A DNA stretch of 64,000 bases, taken from assembly GCA_030285985.1 (NCBI GenBank), contig CP127384.1, positions 1,910,501 through 1,974,500 of the forward strand. The letters are read 5' to 3'. Each line of letters opens with the position of its first letter. The stretch's first letter is position 1. The translations under genes were made by a program, and so were the position numbers. Shown here piece after piece: positions 46,472 through 57,050 of the stretch. The notes beneath the pieces were generated by a model that worked only from the letters and a program-made list of their open reading frames with translations, searched no databases and was not told the DNA's origin. This DNA comes from Aquidulcibacter paucihalophilus. Its GTDB lineage: Bacteria; Pseudomonadota; Alphaproteobacteria; Caulobacterales; Caulobacteraceae.

Positions 46472-48775
46472 CTATTCGGCGGCCGGAACGGTGCGGGACC
46501 GGGAAGCTTTCGCCTCCTTCGTCCCGGCGGCGCCGGTCGGTTTCGGTTGGGATTTCAGGGGGAAGATCAGGCAGACGCGCGCGCCGGCCAGGGTCTCGGC
46601 GTCGGCGAGCTTCAACTCGCCGCCGTGTTCCTCGCAGATGCGTTTGACGATGGCCAGGCCGAGGCCCGTACCCTTCTCGCGCGTGGTCACATAGGGCTCG
46701 GTCAGGCGATCGCGGTCCTTGGCGGGCAGGCCCATGCCGTCGTCCTCGATGATGAAGACCACGGTCTCGTCCTCGACCAGCAGGCGCGCGGAAATGCCCG
46801 GGCGGTCGCCGTCACCGTCGCGCGGGGCGATGGCCCGTCGCGCGGACACGGCCTCGCCGGCGTTCTTGAGGATGTTGGTCAGGGCCTGGCCGACCATGGG
46901 CCGGTCGGCGTGCAGCACGATACTGGGCAGGGGCTCGATCAGTTCAACGCCAACCGCAGCCGCCGCCACGCGCTGGGCGAACACCGCCTCGCGCAGCAGT
47001 TCCGCCGGATCGACGGCGGTAAAGCGCGGTGCCGGCATGCGGGCAAAGGACGAAAACTCGTCCACCATCCGGCCGATATCGCCGACCTGACGGATGATGG
47101 TCTCGGTGCAGCGGTCGAACACCTCGACATCCTCGCCGACCTGGCTGCGATAGCGCCGCCGCAGACGCTCGGCCGACAGCTGGATGGGGGTCAGGGGGTT
47201 CTTGATCTCATGGGCGATGCGGCGGGCCACGTCGCGCCAGGCGGCGTTGCGCTGGGCGGTGACCAGACGCGTGATGTCGTCGAAGGTCAGGACCATCTCG
47301 CCCCCGACGCCGCCCTCGATGCGGACGCGCAGTCGGCGGGTCTCGCCCTCGAGGCTGACATCGATCTCTTCCTCGATATGGGCCTCGGCGCGGGCGGCCA
47401 GTTCGCTGAGTTCGGGTGAGACCTCACCCAGCGGCCGGCCGATGATGGCCGGGTCGCGGATGGCCAGAAGCTCGACGGCGCTGTCGTTGATGGCCGAGAC
47501 CCGACGCCGGCGATCGAGGCCGATGACACCCGCCGAGACGCCGGACAGCACGGTCTCGATGAACCGGCTGCGGCCCGTCGCTTCCTCGCTGGCAGCCCTC
47601 AGCGCGGCCTGCTGGGCCTCAAGGTCGCCGGTCATGCGGTTGAAGGCAGCCGAAAGGGTCTTGATCTCGCCGGGTCCATCCTCGCCATCGACGCGGGCCG
47701 TCAGGTCGCCCGAGGCCACCCGGTCCGCCGCCTCGACAAGACGGCCGATGGGTGCCGAGATCGAACTGGCGGCCCCCATGCCGAGCCAGATGGCGCCGAC
47801 AAGCACAAGCAGGGCGGTCTCGAAATAGCCGAGGGCAAAGGCGGTCTGGATCCGCGCGCGGCTCTCCTTCGCTTCCCGGAAGGCGGCGATGGAGTCCTCG
47901 CCGTTGCGCATCTGGGCGATCAGGCCGGGCTGCATCGGCCGGACCAGATACAGATAGGCGTCACCGTACCCCGTCAGCGGATAGAGGGTGCGAATGGCGT
48001 CGGGATTTTCGGTCACCTCGATCGGCGCGGTCTGTCCGCCCGCGGCGGTTTCGAGATCCTCGCGCGAGGGGGCGAAATAGGGCGGCGCGTCCGGCAGTTC
48101 GCCGCGCGCCAGCACCTGCCCGTCTCCATCGACAATATAGAGCGCCGGATAGCCGAACAGGTCAGCGATCTGGGCGAGGAGTTCAGAGAATTGGATCGGA
48201 TAGTCAAAACGGGCACGCGCCTCAGGCGCGGCCAGTTCGTCTGTGATGGTCTCCAGATCCGACTCAACCTGCAGGCTCACGTCCCGCACATAGGCTTGCC
48301 CGATGTCGGCGCTGTTGGTGACGGCCGACTGGACGTTGTCGCTGAACCACTGGTCCACGCCGCGGTTGACCAGCACGCCGAAGACCAGCGCGATCAGCAC
48401 GGCGGGGATCAGAGCCACCATGGAGAAGAGCGTCACGAAACGCAGGTGCAGACGCGCCCCCGCATCGGTGCGGCGGCGGAACAGCATCAGGGCGCGACGG
48501 CCGACAACGACGGCCAGCCCGCCGATCAGCAGCAGATTGACCCCGAGAATGGCCAGAACGGCCTGGCTGGCCGCGGCCCGCGCGCCCTCCCCGCTGGCCC
48601 CCGGTGCGACCGCCACCAGCCAGATGGCCGCGGCAGTGACGAGGAAGGCGACGGCGTAGGCGATCAGGAAGCCGTTCCGACGGCGCTCTTCAGACCAGCC
48701 GGAGAACCAGCGAACCGCGCCGCGTCGATCAGCGGGCGGAGCGGGCTCTGTCTCGGCGGCGGGCGTATCCGTCAT
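46472..48775 (-). CDS. ntrY: Sensor histidine kinase NtrY
   Basis: The 767-residue membrane kinase has three or four N-terminal helices with a large periplasmic region, then a HAMP domain (about 320-380) and a PAS domain (about 385-490). The dimerisation helix carries the acceptor His in VARRIAHEIKNPLTPIQLSAERL, and the ATPase domain has NILKNAGEAV, DDGMGLP and GTGLGLAIVKRI. It signals to NtrX for redox and nitrogen control. Its ATG overlaps dusB by four bases. Confidence 0.95.
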   Translation of the reverse strand: MTDTPAAETEPAPPADRRGAVRWFSGWSEERRRNGFLIAYAVAFLVTAAAIWLVAVAPGASGEGARAAASQAVLAILGVNLLLIGGLAVVVGRRALMLFRRRTDAGARLHLRFVTLFSMVALIPAVLIALVFGVLVNRGVDQWFSDNVQSAVTNSADIGQAYVRDVSLQVESDLETITDELAAPEARARFDYPIQFSELLAQIADLFGYPALYIVDGDGQVLARGELPDAPPYFAPSREDLETAAGGQTAPIEVTENPDAIRTLYPLTGYGDAYLYLVRPMQPGLIAQMRNGEDSIAAFREAKESRARIQTAFALGYFETALLVLVGAIWLGMGAASSISAPIGRLVEAADRVASGDLTARVDGEDGPGEIKTLSAAFNRMTGDLEAQQAALRAASEEATGRSRFIETVLSGVSAGVIGLDRRRRVSAINDSAVELLAIRDPAIIGRPLGEVSPELSELAARAEAHIEEEIDVSLEGETRRLRVRIEGGVGGEMVLTFDDITRLVTAQRNAAWRDVARRIAHEIKNPLTPIQLSAERLRRRYRSQVGEDVEVFDRCTETIIRQVGDIGRMVDEFSSFARMPAPRFTAVDPAELLREAVFAQRVAAAAVGVELIEPLPSIVLHADRPMVGQALTNILKNAGEAVSARRAIAPRDGDGDRPGISARLLVEDETVVFIIEDDGMGLPAKDRDRLTEPYVTTREKGTGLGLAIVKRICEEHGGELKLADAETLAGARVCLIFPLKSQPKPTGAAGTKEAKASRSRTVPAAE

Positions 48776-49824
48776 GCCACAGCAGTGTCGACCACCTGTG
48801 GCGGAATATCAACACCCGAGTTGCCGGAATGCGTCACTTCGGTCCAGAGCGCCGCCAGACCCTGTTCGACGGCTTCGGGGCTTTCCAGCCGGCACAGCTG
48901 TCCCTTGGCCGCACGCCGCTCCAGCGGATCCGCCGGCCAAGGGGCTTGTTCGACGTACCAGCCAAGGTGTTTGCGGAACATCTTCAGCCCAAGCGGCAGG
49001 CCGTAGAAGGCGACCGAGGCGCGCAGGTGTTCGATCACGATGCCGAGCCGCTCCTCCCGGTCCGGCTCCAGCAGCACCGTCCCGTCGGCCAGGGCCCGTT
49101 CCATATGCGCCGCCAGCCACGGTCGGCCATAGACGCCGCGGCCGAGCATCAGGGCGTCGGCACCCGACTGCCTGAGGGCTTCACGCGCATCGTCGGCGGT
49201 CAGGATGTCGCCATTGACGATGACCGGAATGCCCACCGCCGCCTTGACCTCGCCGACGGCGGTCCAGTCCGCGACGCCGGTGTAGAACTGCTGCCGGGTC
49301 CGTCCATGCACGGTCACCGCCCGGACCCCGATCTCCTCGGCCCGCCTCGCCAGCAGGGGCGCATTGCGGTGCGCGTCGTCCCAGCCCAGCCGCATCTTGA
49401 CCGTCACCGGCCGGCTGGTGGCCTCGACCGCCGCCTGCATCAGGCGACAGGCGAGTTCGGGCGTCCGCATCAGGGCCGAGCCGCAGGCGGACCCCGTGAC
49501 CTCCTTGGCCGGGCATCCGAAATTGAGGTCGACGATGTCGGCACCGGCCTGTTCCGCCATCCGCGCGCCTTCAGCCATGGCGGCCGGGTCGCGGCCGACC
49601 AGCTGGATCACCGTCAGGGGCAGGCCCTCACCCACGGCCGCTCGGCGCACGACATCGGGTCGGGCCCGCGCCAGTTCAGCGGCCGCCACCATCTCGGTCG
49701 CGACATAGGCCGCGCCCAGCCGCGAGGCGAGCCGCCGGAACGGCAGGTCGGTGATGCCGGTCATGGGCGCGGTCAGCACCCGGCCGGGCACCCACACGTC
49801 ACCGATCTGCAGGCCGTTTTGCAT
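48772..49824 (-). CDS. dusB: tRNA-dihydrouridine synthase DusB
   Basis: Dus enzymes reduce uridine in the tRNA D-loop using FMN. The 350-residue TIM-barrel protein has LTAPMTGITDLPFRRLA, VDLNFGCPAKEV followed by the catalytic cysteine in GSACGSALM, VTVKMRLGWDD, VHGRTRQQFYTG and DALMLGRGVYGRPW. It is the former NifR3, which classically heads the ntr cluster. Here ntrY follows by direct overlap. Confidence 0.96.
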   Translation of the reverse strand: MQNGLQIGDVWVPGRVLTAPMTGITDLPFRRLASRLGAAYVATEMVAAAELARARPDVVRRAAVGEGLPLTVIQLVGRDPAAMAEGARMAEQAGADIVDLNFGCPAKEVTGSACGSALMRTPELACRLMQAAVEATSRPVTVKMRLGWDDAHRNAPLLARRAEEIGVRAVTVHGRTRQQFYTGVADWTAVGEVKAAVGIPVIVNGDILTADDAREALRQSGADALMLGRGVYGRPWLAAHMERALADGTVLLEPDREERLGIVIEHLRASVAFYGLPLGLKMFRKHLGWYVEQAPWPADPLERRAAKGQLCRLESPEAVEQGLAALWTEVTHSGNSGVDIPPQVVDTAVA

Positions 49825-49867
49825 GGCGGGCAGATAGGGCCTTTAGCGGTCCGGGTCCAACCCGGAC

Positions 49868-50293
49868 TCAGACCTGGAAGACAGCCATCGCGGCGCGGAG
49901 GGCGAGGACGACCAGGACGCCGCTCGCGATCATGAACACAGAGAACCTGACGAGGATCACATTGACCAGGGCCTGGATGAGACTGTGCAACACCCGCAGC
50001 ACCACATAGGCCCAGGCCAGTCCGAGGGTCAGCGCGTCGCCCTGTTCCAGCAAGGCCAGCGTCAGCATGGTCGCATAGAAGAGCGTCGGCTGTTCCATCA
50101 GGTGATTGTAGTTGTCGGCCTTCCAGCGCACCCGCGGCGGCAGACCCCCGAGCATGACGTCACGCGGCAGGGTTGGATCCAGTTTCGGCCGCGTCTTCAG
50201 CATGGCCGGCACGCGGGTGGCGTAGAGCCAGCCCCACATGACCATCGACCAGAGCACCAGAGCGATGACCGGCTGCAGGATCAGATGCACCAT
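49868..50293 (-). CDS. MAPEG-family membrane protein
   Basis: The 141-residue protein has four membrane helices with the MAPEG pattern: [26 protein letters not shown] and [15 protein letters not shown]. Family members are glutathione-linked or eicosanoid enzymes in eukaryotes; the bacterial role is unclear. The start at 50293 has GGAGG seven bases before it, so the longer frame to 50464 is rejected. Confidence 0.9.
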   Translation of the reverse strand: MVHLILQPVIALVLWSMVMWGWLYATRVPAMLKTRPKLDPTLPRDVMLGGLPPRVRWKADNYNHLMEQPTLFYATMLTLALLEQGDALTLGLAWAYVVLRVLHSLIQALVNVILVRFSVFMIASGVLVVLALRAAMAVFQV

Positions 50294-50405
50294 CGAAAGT
50301 CCTCCCGACGGGAGGCTGACTCCGCCACAGCCCCTTGTCAAAACCGGATCGACCCGGTGCCGGGAGGCCTCGTCAGGCTCGCGCCGGGTCGATAGAAGCG
50401 GCCCC

Positions 50406-51545
50406 ATGAGCTTCTCCGCCATCATCGTCGCCGCCGGAACCGGATCCCGGGCAGGCGAAGCCAAACAGTGGCGCAGACTGGGGGGCCGGCCCGTCCTGCG
50501 CTGGTCCGCGGAAGCCCTGCTGTCCGCGGGGGCCTCCGAGCTGGTCGTGGTCGTGGCAGCCGGTGCCGAGGCCGCGGCCGCCGAGGCGCTGGCCGGCCTC
50601 GAAGGCTGGTCCGCCGTGGCCGGCGGCGAGACCCGCGCGGCCTCGGTCCAGGCAGGCCTGGACGCGCTGACGGCGGCGGCCGATGCGCGGGTTCTGATTC
50701 ATGACGCCGCCCGCCCTTTCCTTGACGGGGCCACGATCCGCCGGGTTCTGGCGGCGCTGGAACATCATGAGGCCGCCCTGCCCGTCCTGCCCGTCGCCGA
50801 CAGCCTGCGTCGCGGCGCGGACGACCTGCTGGGCGAGTCGGTCGATCGGGACGGACTCTGGCGGGCCCAGACGCCCCAGGGCTTCCGGCTGGAGACGATC
50901 CGACGCGCTTATGCCGCCTGGCCCGAAGGCCCGGCACCGACCGACGACGTCGAAGTGGCCCGCGCCGCCGGACAGACCGTCGCCATGGTGGCCGGCGATT
51001 CAAGGCTGATGAAACTGACCTACCCCGAGGATTTCGACATGGCCGAAGCGCTCATCCCCCGCCAGACCCGGGTCGGTCAGGGCTTTGACGCGCACCGCTG
51101 GGGGCCGGGGTCTACGGTCTGGCTGTGCGGCGTCGAGATTCCGCACGACCAGACGCTGATCGGCCATTCCGACGCCGACGCGGGTCTGCACGCCCTGACC
51201 GACGCCATCCTCGGGGCCATGGGCGACGGCGACATCGGCGACCATTTCCCGCCGACCGATCCGCAGTGGAAGGGGGCCTCGTCCGACCGCTTCCTGATCC
51301 ACGCCGTCGAGCGACTGGCCGCGCGCGGCGGACGGCTGGTCAATGTCGACGTCACCCTGATCTGCGAGCGGCCGAAGGTAAAACCGCACCGTCAGGCCAT
51401 GCGCGAGCGCCTCGCCGAACTGTTGTCGCTCCCGCTCGACGCGGTCAGCGTCAAGGCGACGACGACCGAGGCCATGGGCTTCACCGGCCGTGGCGAAGGC
51501 CTGGCCGCTCAGGCCATCGCCACGATCGAGCTTACTGGCTCCTGA
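50406..51545 (+). CDS. ispDF: Bifunctional IspD/IspF
   Basis: The 379-residue fusion performs two steps of the MEP isoprenoid pathway. The IspD half (1-225) has [22 protein letters not shown] and [16 protein letters not shown]. The IspF half (226-379) has [12 protein letters not shown] with the metal Asp and His, [31 protein letters not shown], and [21 protein letters not shown]. The fusion is usual in this group. The frame upstream is open, but the start at 50406 is where the family begins. It overlaps the next gene's end by 14 bases. Confidence 0.97.
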   Translation: MSFSAIIVAAGTGSRAGEAKQWRRLGGRPVLRWSAEALLSAGASELVVVVAAGAEAAAAEALAGLEGWSAVAGGETRAASVQAGLDALTAAADARVLIHDAARPFLDGATIRRVLAALEHHEAALPVLPVADSLRRGADDLLGESVDRDGLWRAQTPQGFRLETIRRAYAAWPEGPAPTDDVEVARAAGQTVAMVAGDSRLMKLTYPEDFDMAEALIPRQTRVGQGFDAHRWGPGSTVWLCGVEIPHDQTLIGHSDADAGLHALTDAILGAMGDGDIGDHFPPTDPQWKGASSDRFLIHAVERLAARGGRLVNVDVTLICERPKVKPHRQAMRERLAELLSLPLDAVSVKATTTEAMGFTGRGEGLAAQAIATIELTGS

Positions 51546-53844
51546 GCGCCTGAAGCTCGGGCGTGTCGAACATGCTGCGCTGGAGCGACCCGAACAGATT
51601 GACGTAGTCGTCCGTCCACGGCCGCACCGCGGTCCGGGCCGGGCTGTTCCAGCGCTGGTCGGCGCTGAAGTCGCGAAGACCCTCCGCCGTCGGCGACAGG
51701 ATCAGGGCCTCGGTCGAGGCCTCGGCCATCTCGGGCGTGGTGTCGCTCTCATAATAGAGCTGGTGAAGGCTGGGTTTGCCCAGGGCCTGCGCGGCCGCCA
51801 CGGCGGGCATGGTGATGTCGAGGTTGCGGTTGGACAGGTGCAACAGCACCACTCCATCGGGCTTGAGCATCGTCAGATAGCCCTGGATCGCCTCGACCGT
51901 GAGCAGGTGGGTCGGTACCGCGTCTGACGAGAAGGCGTCGATGATCAGCAGGTCGTAGGAGCCCGGCGTCTCCTTCGCCAGGGTCAGACGGGCATCGCCC
52001 AGCACGGTGTTGATCGGGCCGGACGCGCAGGTGGAGATGTAGCTGAACCACTGCGGATCGCGGGACAGCCGATCCACCATCGGGTCGATCTCGAAGAAGG
52101 TCATGGTGTCTTCGGTGCGCTTGTAGGTTGCCATGGCACCGGAGCCCTGGCCGACCACGCCGATCCGGGCCGGACCGCGCCGGCCGACCATGGTCGCCGC
52201 CTGACCGATCGGCGTGGCTTCGGCGTAGTACAGGGTCGGGACGCAGTCGAACTGCCCGTCGCGCGCCTGCGCCCCGTGCAGGGTCGTGCCGTGCATCAGC
52301 ACATGGACGTCGCCGCCCAGACGCGGGTCAGGCGCATTGGCGACCCGCATCACGCCGAAGAAGCTGCGCTCCGAATAGCTCCAGTCATACCCCCGCGCGA
52401 TCCACTGGGCGGACAGGGTGATCATCAGCAGGATGGCGGTGAACAGCAGCGCCCGGTCCCGGAGCAGGAAGGCGCAGATGGCCGCGGGCATCAGCATGAC
52501 CATGGCCAGTTGATCCATCCCCAACGGGAAGTTGGCGTAGAACCAGCCACGCGCGTCGTCATTGGCATTGAGCCAGATCGACAGCAGCACTGGCGAGGCC
52601 GCGACCGCGCATGCGGCGACAAGGGTTCCGATGTGAGTCCCGGTCAACTGCCCCTTGCCCCACGGGCGGGCGAGGCCGACAAGCACCAGCACCAGCGGAT
52701 ACTCCCACACCATGTTGAAGATCACCGGGGCCAGCAGCGCCGTGAAGGCCCCGCCGACGACTCCGCCCAGCGACATCAGCAGATAGAATTCCGTCAGCCG
52801 GTCCGGCGGCGGCCGCCTCGACGCGAGCAGCTGGTGACACATCAGGGCGGCGAAGAAGAAGGCGGTCAGGTGCAGGCCGAAGGCCAGCGACCAGTTGGCG
52901 GAGCGGAAGGCCACGATCAGGACCACGATGGCACCGGTCGCCCCCTGGATGATCAGGGTGACGTTCAGTGGGATCCACGGGCGGTTCTGGAAGGCGATGA
53001 CGAAGGTCAGCAGGTAGAGGGCCAGCGGCAGCACCCACAGGAAGGGTGCCGAGGCGACGTCCGTCGACAGGTGGGAGGTCACGCCCAGCATCAGGCTGGA
53101 CGGGGCCGCCGCCAGCAGGACGAGGATGCCCTTCTCACGCCAGGAGATCGGCGCGCTGGCCTCAAGCTGCGCCGGCTCGGCGGTCTGGTCCAGACGCCGG
53201 CGCCAGACGGTGAAGGCCAGGGCCACGACCATCAGCATGAAGGCGACATAGCCTCCGCTCCAGCCCCACCGCTGACCCGACAGGGTCGCCAGCGGCTCGA
53301 TCAGGATCGGATAGGACAGCAGGGCCAGGAAGCTGCCGAGGTTGGAGGCGGCATAGAGGACATAGGGGTTCTGGCCATCGGCGTGGCCGGCCCGGACCCG
53401 GGCGTACCAGGCCTGGAGCAAGGGCGCGGTCGCGGACAGCACGGCGAAGGGTGCGCCCACCGAAAGGGTCAGGGTGGCCAGCAGCCACATGATGGGTGCC
53501 GCGGGATCCGGATCGCCCAGCAGGCCATTGACACTGAGCGGCAGGAACAGGGCGGCAACCAGCAGGAGCGCCAGATGGATCCCCACCTGGAGCTTGATCG
53601 ATCCGACCCTCTGCAACAGGTGGGCGTAGCCGTAGCCGGCCAGCAGCGCGGTCTGGAAGAAGACCATGGCGGTGTTCCACACCGCCGGCGATCCGCCCAG
53701 CATGGGCAGGACCAGTTTGGTCACCATGGGCTGGACTACAAAGACCAGCGCCGCGGAGGTGAAGATGGCGACCGCGAACAGGATCGGCGTCAGCCGGTCC
53801 GGCGCGCCCGACACAATGCCGGAGTCCCCTGTGGTGTCGCTCAT
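51532..53844 (-). CDS. Fused MFS-like / spermidine-synthase-like membrane protein
   Basis: The 770-residue protein has about 14 membrane helices in two blocks (about 15-240 and 255-500). A C-terminal domain of spermidine-synthase type follows, with [15 protein letters not shown] as the methyltransferase-like nucleotide loop, FFEIDPMV and [18 protein letters not shown]. The catalytic polyamine residues cannot be confirmed. Similar fused proteins are common but their substrates unknown. The start MSDTTGDSG at 53844 is preferred to the open frame reaching 54153. Confidence 0.82.
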   Translation of the reverse strand: MSDTTGDSGIVSGAPDRLTPILFAVAIFTSAALVFVVQPMVTKLVLPMLGGSPAVWNTAMVFFQTALLAGYGYAHLLQRVGSIKLQVGIHLALLLVAALFLPLSVNGLLGDPDPAAPIMWLLATLTLSVGAPFAVLSATAPLLQAWYARVRAGHADGQNPYVLYAASNLGSFLALLSYPILIEPLATLSGQRWGWSGGYVAFMLMVVALAFTVWRRRLDQTAEPAQLEASAPISWREKGILVLLAAAPSSLMLGVTSHLSTDVASAPFLWVLPLALYLLTFVIAFQNRPWIPLNVTLIIQGATGAIVVLIVAFRSANWSLAFGLHLTAFFFAALMCHQLLASRRPPPDRLTEFYLLMSLGGVVGGAFTALLAPVIFNMVWEYPLVLVLVGLARPWGKGQLTGTHIGTLVAACAVAASPVLLSIWLNANDDARGWFYANFPLGMDQLAMVMLMPAAICAFLLRDRALLFTAILLMITLSAQWIARGYDWSYSERSFFGVMRVANAPDPRLGGDVHVLMHGTTLHGAQARDGQFDCVPTLYYAEATPIGQAATMVGRRGPARIGVVGQGSGAMATYKRTEDTMTFFEIDPMVDRLSRDPQWFSYISTCASGPINTVLGDARLTLAKETPGSYDLLIIDAFSSDAVPTHLLTVEAIQGYLTMLKPDGVVLLHLSNRNLDITMPAVAAAQALGKPSLHQLYYESDTTPEMAEASTEALILSPTAEGLRDFSADQRWNSPARTAVRPWTDDYVNLFGSLQRSMFDTPELQALRSQ

Positions 53845-53928
53845 GCCCGCCCCGTATGCTGGCGCCGTCTCCGGGCGCATTGCGCCACCCTGAACCGACT
53901 CGCCGCCCTTCCGGAAGGCCCAGAACGC

Positions 53929-54420
53929 ATGTTCCCTGACGACATCCAGACCCTCGCCCGTCAGGTGATCGAAGCCGCCGCCGCGCGGGGCCTGATGATC
54001 GCCACGGCCGAGAGCTGCACCGGCGGCCTTGTCTCCGGTGCCCTGACAGCGATCGGCGGCTCCTCGGCGGTCGTCGAGCGCGGGTTCGTGACCTACAGCA
54101 ACGATGCCAAGACGGAACTTCTGGGCGTGCCCGCAGACCTGGTCGACACCCACGGCGCGGTATCGGAACCGGTCGCCCGCGCCATGGCCGAGGGTGCCGT
54201 TGCGCGCTCGAAGGCGCAGGTCTCCGTCTCAGTGACGGGCGTCGCCGGACCCGGCGGCGGCACGGCGGACAAGCCGGTGGGCCTGGTGCATTTCGGGGCG
54301 GTCGGGCCCGCCGGAACGATCCACGCCGCGCACCGCTTCGGCGACGCCGGTCGCGAAGCGGTCCGGTTGGCCAGCGTCCGCGTGGCGCTTGGCCTGCTGC
54401 TGGACCGGATCGACGCATGA
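53929..54420 (+). CDS. pncC: Nicotinamide-nucleotide amidohydrolase (CinA C-terminal family)
   Basis: PncC deamidates nicotinamide mononucleotide in pyridine nucleotide recycling. The 163-residue protein has the family motifs IATAESCTGGLVSGALTAIGGSS and VERGFVTYSNDAKTELLGV, then ALVSEPVARAMAEGA-like sequence and SVTGVAGPGGGTADKPVG. It is the short form without the N-terminal CinA domain. Its TGA overlaps the ATG of the TusA-like gene. Confidence 0.93.
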   Translation: MFPDDIQTLARQVIEAAAARGLMIATAESCTGGLVSGALTAIGGSSAVVERGFVTYSNDAKTELLGVPADLVDTHGAVSEPVARAMAEGAVARSKAQVSVSVTGVAGPGGGTADKPVGLVHFGAVGPAGTIHAAHRFGDAGREAVRLASVRVALGLLLDRIDA

Positions 54421-54647
54421 TCGTCGATGCCCGCGGCCACCGCTGCCCTGCCCCGAGCCTGAAACTTCAGAAGGCGATCCGCGAGGCCGCGCCCGGTGCA
54501 CAGCTGACCCTGCTGGCCACCGATCCGATGGCCCGGATCGACGTGCCACATCTGATGGCCGGACTGGGGGGCGAGGTCCTCTCGATCGGCGAAGCCGACG
54601 GCGTCCTGACTATCGTGGTCGCGACGCCCGGCGGTCCGACAGGCTGA
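54417..54647 (+). CDS. TusA-family sulfurtransferase-like protein
   Basis: The 76-residue protein has VDARGHRCPAPSLKLQKAI with the CPxP active cysteine near position 10. The TusA two-layer fold continues with LATDPMARIDVPHLMAGLGG. TusA proteins carry sulfur for tRNA thiolation and other routes. It is coupled to pncC by ATGA, and its end overlaps the convergent BrkB gene by 38 bases. Confidence 0.9.
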   Translation: MIVDARGHRCPAPSLKLQKAIREAAPGAQLTLLATDPMARIDVPHLMAGLGGEVLSIGEADGVLTIVVATPGGPTG

Positions 54648-55566
54648 CCACAGAGTCCGGAAGAGGCTCGTCGGGCTCGATCTCCGGTGCACCCATGGAA
54701 CGGGCCGCGATCTCCATCTCGGTGGCGAAGGCACCCCCGTAGAAGATGGCGTTGACGTTCCAGGACAGCCAGATCAGCAGAACCACCACTGCGCCGACCG
54801 AGCCATAGGTGGCCCCCAGGGGCGCGATCTGTTCGACGTAGATGGCGCAGAGCCAGGACGAGACGGTCGACATCACCGTGGCCACCACCCCGCCCGCGAT
54901 GGACGGGGCCCAGGCCACCGGCGTGCGATGGGACATGGCGTAGCGGTAGAGCATGGTCAGGCCGATCGCGAGGCCCAGCGCGGGCCACAGGCCGTCCAGC
55001 GGCACGCCGCCGCTGGACGCTACCGCCCCTTCCGGACCAGCGTGCTCCAGCAGGCGTGACGTCACCACCGCGCCGGACACAACCGTGAACAGCAGGAAGG
55101 CCGCCAGGGCGACGAAGAAGGCAAGCAGGTTGAACTTGAAGAAGCCGTGCGGCTCCTTCTCGTCGTGGATCAGGTTGAGCCCGGCCAGCAGGGCCTTGAA
55201 CCCCCGATGCGCGGCGTAGCCGCCGATGACCACGGCGAAGAAGCTCTGGGCCGAAACGGTCCGGGCCGAGGCATTGGCCAGCCGTTCGATCTCCAGCCGG
55301 AAGATGGCCCGCGCCGCCGTCGGCATGACATCGGCGAGCGCCGCCGCCTGTTCGCTGACCTGGGTGATGGACAGCACGGCCTTGTAGAAGCCGATCAGGA
55401 TGGCGATGGCCGGAAAGACCGCCAGCAGGGCGAAGAAGGACACACCCCCGGTGTAGAGCATCACGTCGCGGCCCCAGCTGCGCGTGAACGCCTTGACCGA
55501 CAGGTGCCCCCACAGCATGGGCGTGGCCCAGCGGGCCGCCGCTTCGATGTCTGATTTCGCCTGCAA
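54610..55566 (-). CDS. YihY/BrkB-family membrane protein
   Basis: The protein of about 318 residues has six or so membrane helices with the YihY pattern: GGVSFFALLAVFPAIAILIGFYK, FFAVVIGGYAAHRGFKALLAGLN, YRYAMSHRTPVAW and YGSVGAVVVLLIWLSWNVNAIFYG. The function is not settled; the old name ribonuclease BN does not apply. The start is uncertain: TTG at 55566 is used, ATG at 55518 is possible, and the frame is open to 55746. Confidence 0.87.
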   Translation of the reverse strand: MQAKSDIEAAARWATPMLWGHLSVKAFTRSWGRDVMLYTGGVSFFALLAVFPAIAILIGFYKAVLSITQVSEQAAALADVMPTAARAIFRLEIERLANASARTVSAQSFFAVVIGGYAAHRGFKALLAGLNLIHDEKEPHGFFKFNLLAFFVALAAFLLFTVVSGAVVTSRLLEHAGPEGAVASSGGVPLDGLWPALGLAIGLTMLYRYAMSHRTPVAWAPSIAGGVVATVMSTVSSWLCAIYVEQIAPLGATYGSVGAVVVLLIWLSWNVNAIFYGGAFATEMEIAARSMGAPEIEPDEPLPDSVVSLSDRRASRPR

Positions 55567-55688
55567 TCCGGTCCCCGAGCCCTGCAAGCTCGCACTACTA
55601 CCGCAATTCGCCCCCGGGGAAACACCGGCGTGGATTGCGACAGCCAGCCGTTGCCTGTAGCCGCCTGCGCTCGCTATGGTCCGCAAGC

Positions 55689-57044
55689 ATGAGACCGCGC
55701 CCGGGCTGGGAGCGGCTGGAGATTTTGCCCTTGGGTTCCGATCCACGCATTCTGGTCGTCGCCCCCGACGATGACCTGATCGGCCCGCTGTGTCAGGGCC
55801 TTGACGCCCTTGGCTGGCGGACCGTGACTGCCCGCTCCCTGGGCAGCGCCATTCAGGTGCTGATCGACTGGCCGCTGGAGACCGTGATTCTCGACGCCCG
55901 CCTGCCGGACGCCGTCGAAGGCATCGGGGCCCTGCGCCGGACCGTCACGCCGCGTCGCCTGCCGGTGCTCGCCATCGGGCCCCAGGCCGCGGCCTGGGAG
56001 CCGGGGGTGGCCGATATCGTCATGTCCGCCCCGCCACACGCGGCCCAGGCGGCATTGAGACTGGAGAATCTCGTCCGGTCCGCCATCGCCGAGGAAGAGG
56101 TGTCGCTGCGCGAGGCGACCTTCGCCGCACGGGGCCAGCCCCTGCCCAGCGTCGTCATCGATGCCACGCCCTTGCGCGTCCTCGCCGCGGGCAAGCCGGA
56201 CCGGCACTTCCTCGCCCTCTCCAACGCCCTGACCGAACGGGGCTGTGAAGTCGTGGCCGCGCCGACGCCCTACACGGCGTTCGACTATCTGCACGAACGG
56301 CCGTTCGACGCCGCCGTGCTCTGGGGCGCCGAGGACCATACGCCCGCCCTGTCCATCGCTTCGGGCATGAAGCGGAACACGCGGCTCTATCATATCCCGG
56401 CGGTGCTCTATCTGCGGGGCTCCGGCGAGATCAATCTGTCGGAGCTCTACAACCGCGGCTTCGCCGACGTGGCCGCCGCCGATACGCCCGAGGATGAGAC
56501 CGCCGAGCGGATCACCGCCCTCGCCCGCGCGCATCGCCGCCACGTTGCCATCCGCAAGGCACTGGAGAGCGCCCGCGGCTCGGGCCTGACCGATCCCACA
56601 ACCGGCCTGTTCACGCCGGAACTGTTCGCCAGCCACCTCGCGCGCGTCGCCGAGGGGGCCCGTCTCCGCCGCCGCCCGCTGTCGGTCGCCGTGCTCCGCG
56701 TCTCGGAGACCGAGGCCGTGGCCGAGGCGCGCAAGGGCGGCTGGCTGGACCGCGCCCTGCCCCAGATCGGGGCCATGGTCTCGCGCCTGATCCGAACCGA
56801 AGACACGGCCGCCCGGCTTTCGCCCGACGTCTTCGCCCTCGCCCTGCCGGCGACCCACGGACCGGCGGGCCGAATCGCCGCCGACCGGATCGCCGCCGTC
56901 ATCGGCTGCACCGCCTTCGACGCCGGTCCCGACCGCTCGCCCTTCGTGGTCGAATTCGAGGTCGGCGTGGCCGAAGTCAGCGTCGGGGAATCGCCGGCGG
57001 CGGTGCTGGAGCGGGCCTCAAGGGACGTCCGGACCTCCGCCTGA
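55689..57044 (+). CDS. popA: PopA-like cyclic di-GMP effector (REC-REC-degenerate GGDEF)
   Basis: The 451-residue protein has two receiver domains (about 17-130 and 155-285; the first has ILDARLP with Asp69) and a C-terminal GGDEF domain (about 310-450). The GGDEF signature is SPDVF at 378-382, so it should not make cyclic di-GMP. The I-site RTED (369-372) lies exactly five residues before it and is intact. This is the layout of PopA, which in Caulobacter binds cyclic di-GMP and brings CtrA and other substrates to ClpXP at a cell pole. Confidence 0.82.
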   Translation: MRPRPGWERLEILPLGSDPRILVVAPDDDLIGPLCQGLDALGWRTVTARSLGSAIQVLIDWPLETVILDARLPDAVEGIGALRRTVTPRRLPVLAIGPQAAAWEPGVADIVMSAPPHAAQAALRLENLVRSAIAEEEVSLREATFAARGQPLPSVVIDATPLRVLAAGKPDRHFLALSNALTERGCEVVAAPTPYTAFDYLHERPFDAAVLWGAEDHTPALSIASGMKRNTRLYHIPAVLYLRGSGEINLSELYNRGFADVAAADTPEDETAERITALARAHRRHVAIRKALESARGSGLTDPTTGLFTPELFASHLARVAEGARLRRRPLSVAVLRVSETEAVAEARKGGWLDRALPQIGAMVSRLIRTEDTAARLSPDVFALALPATHGPAGRIAADRIAAVIGCTAFDAGPDRSPFVVEFEVGVAEVSVGESPAAVLERASRDVRTSA

Positions 57045-57050
57045 CATCCA

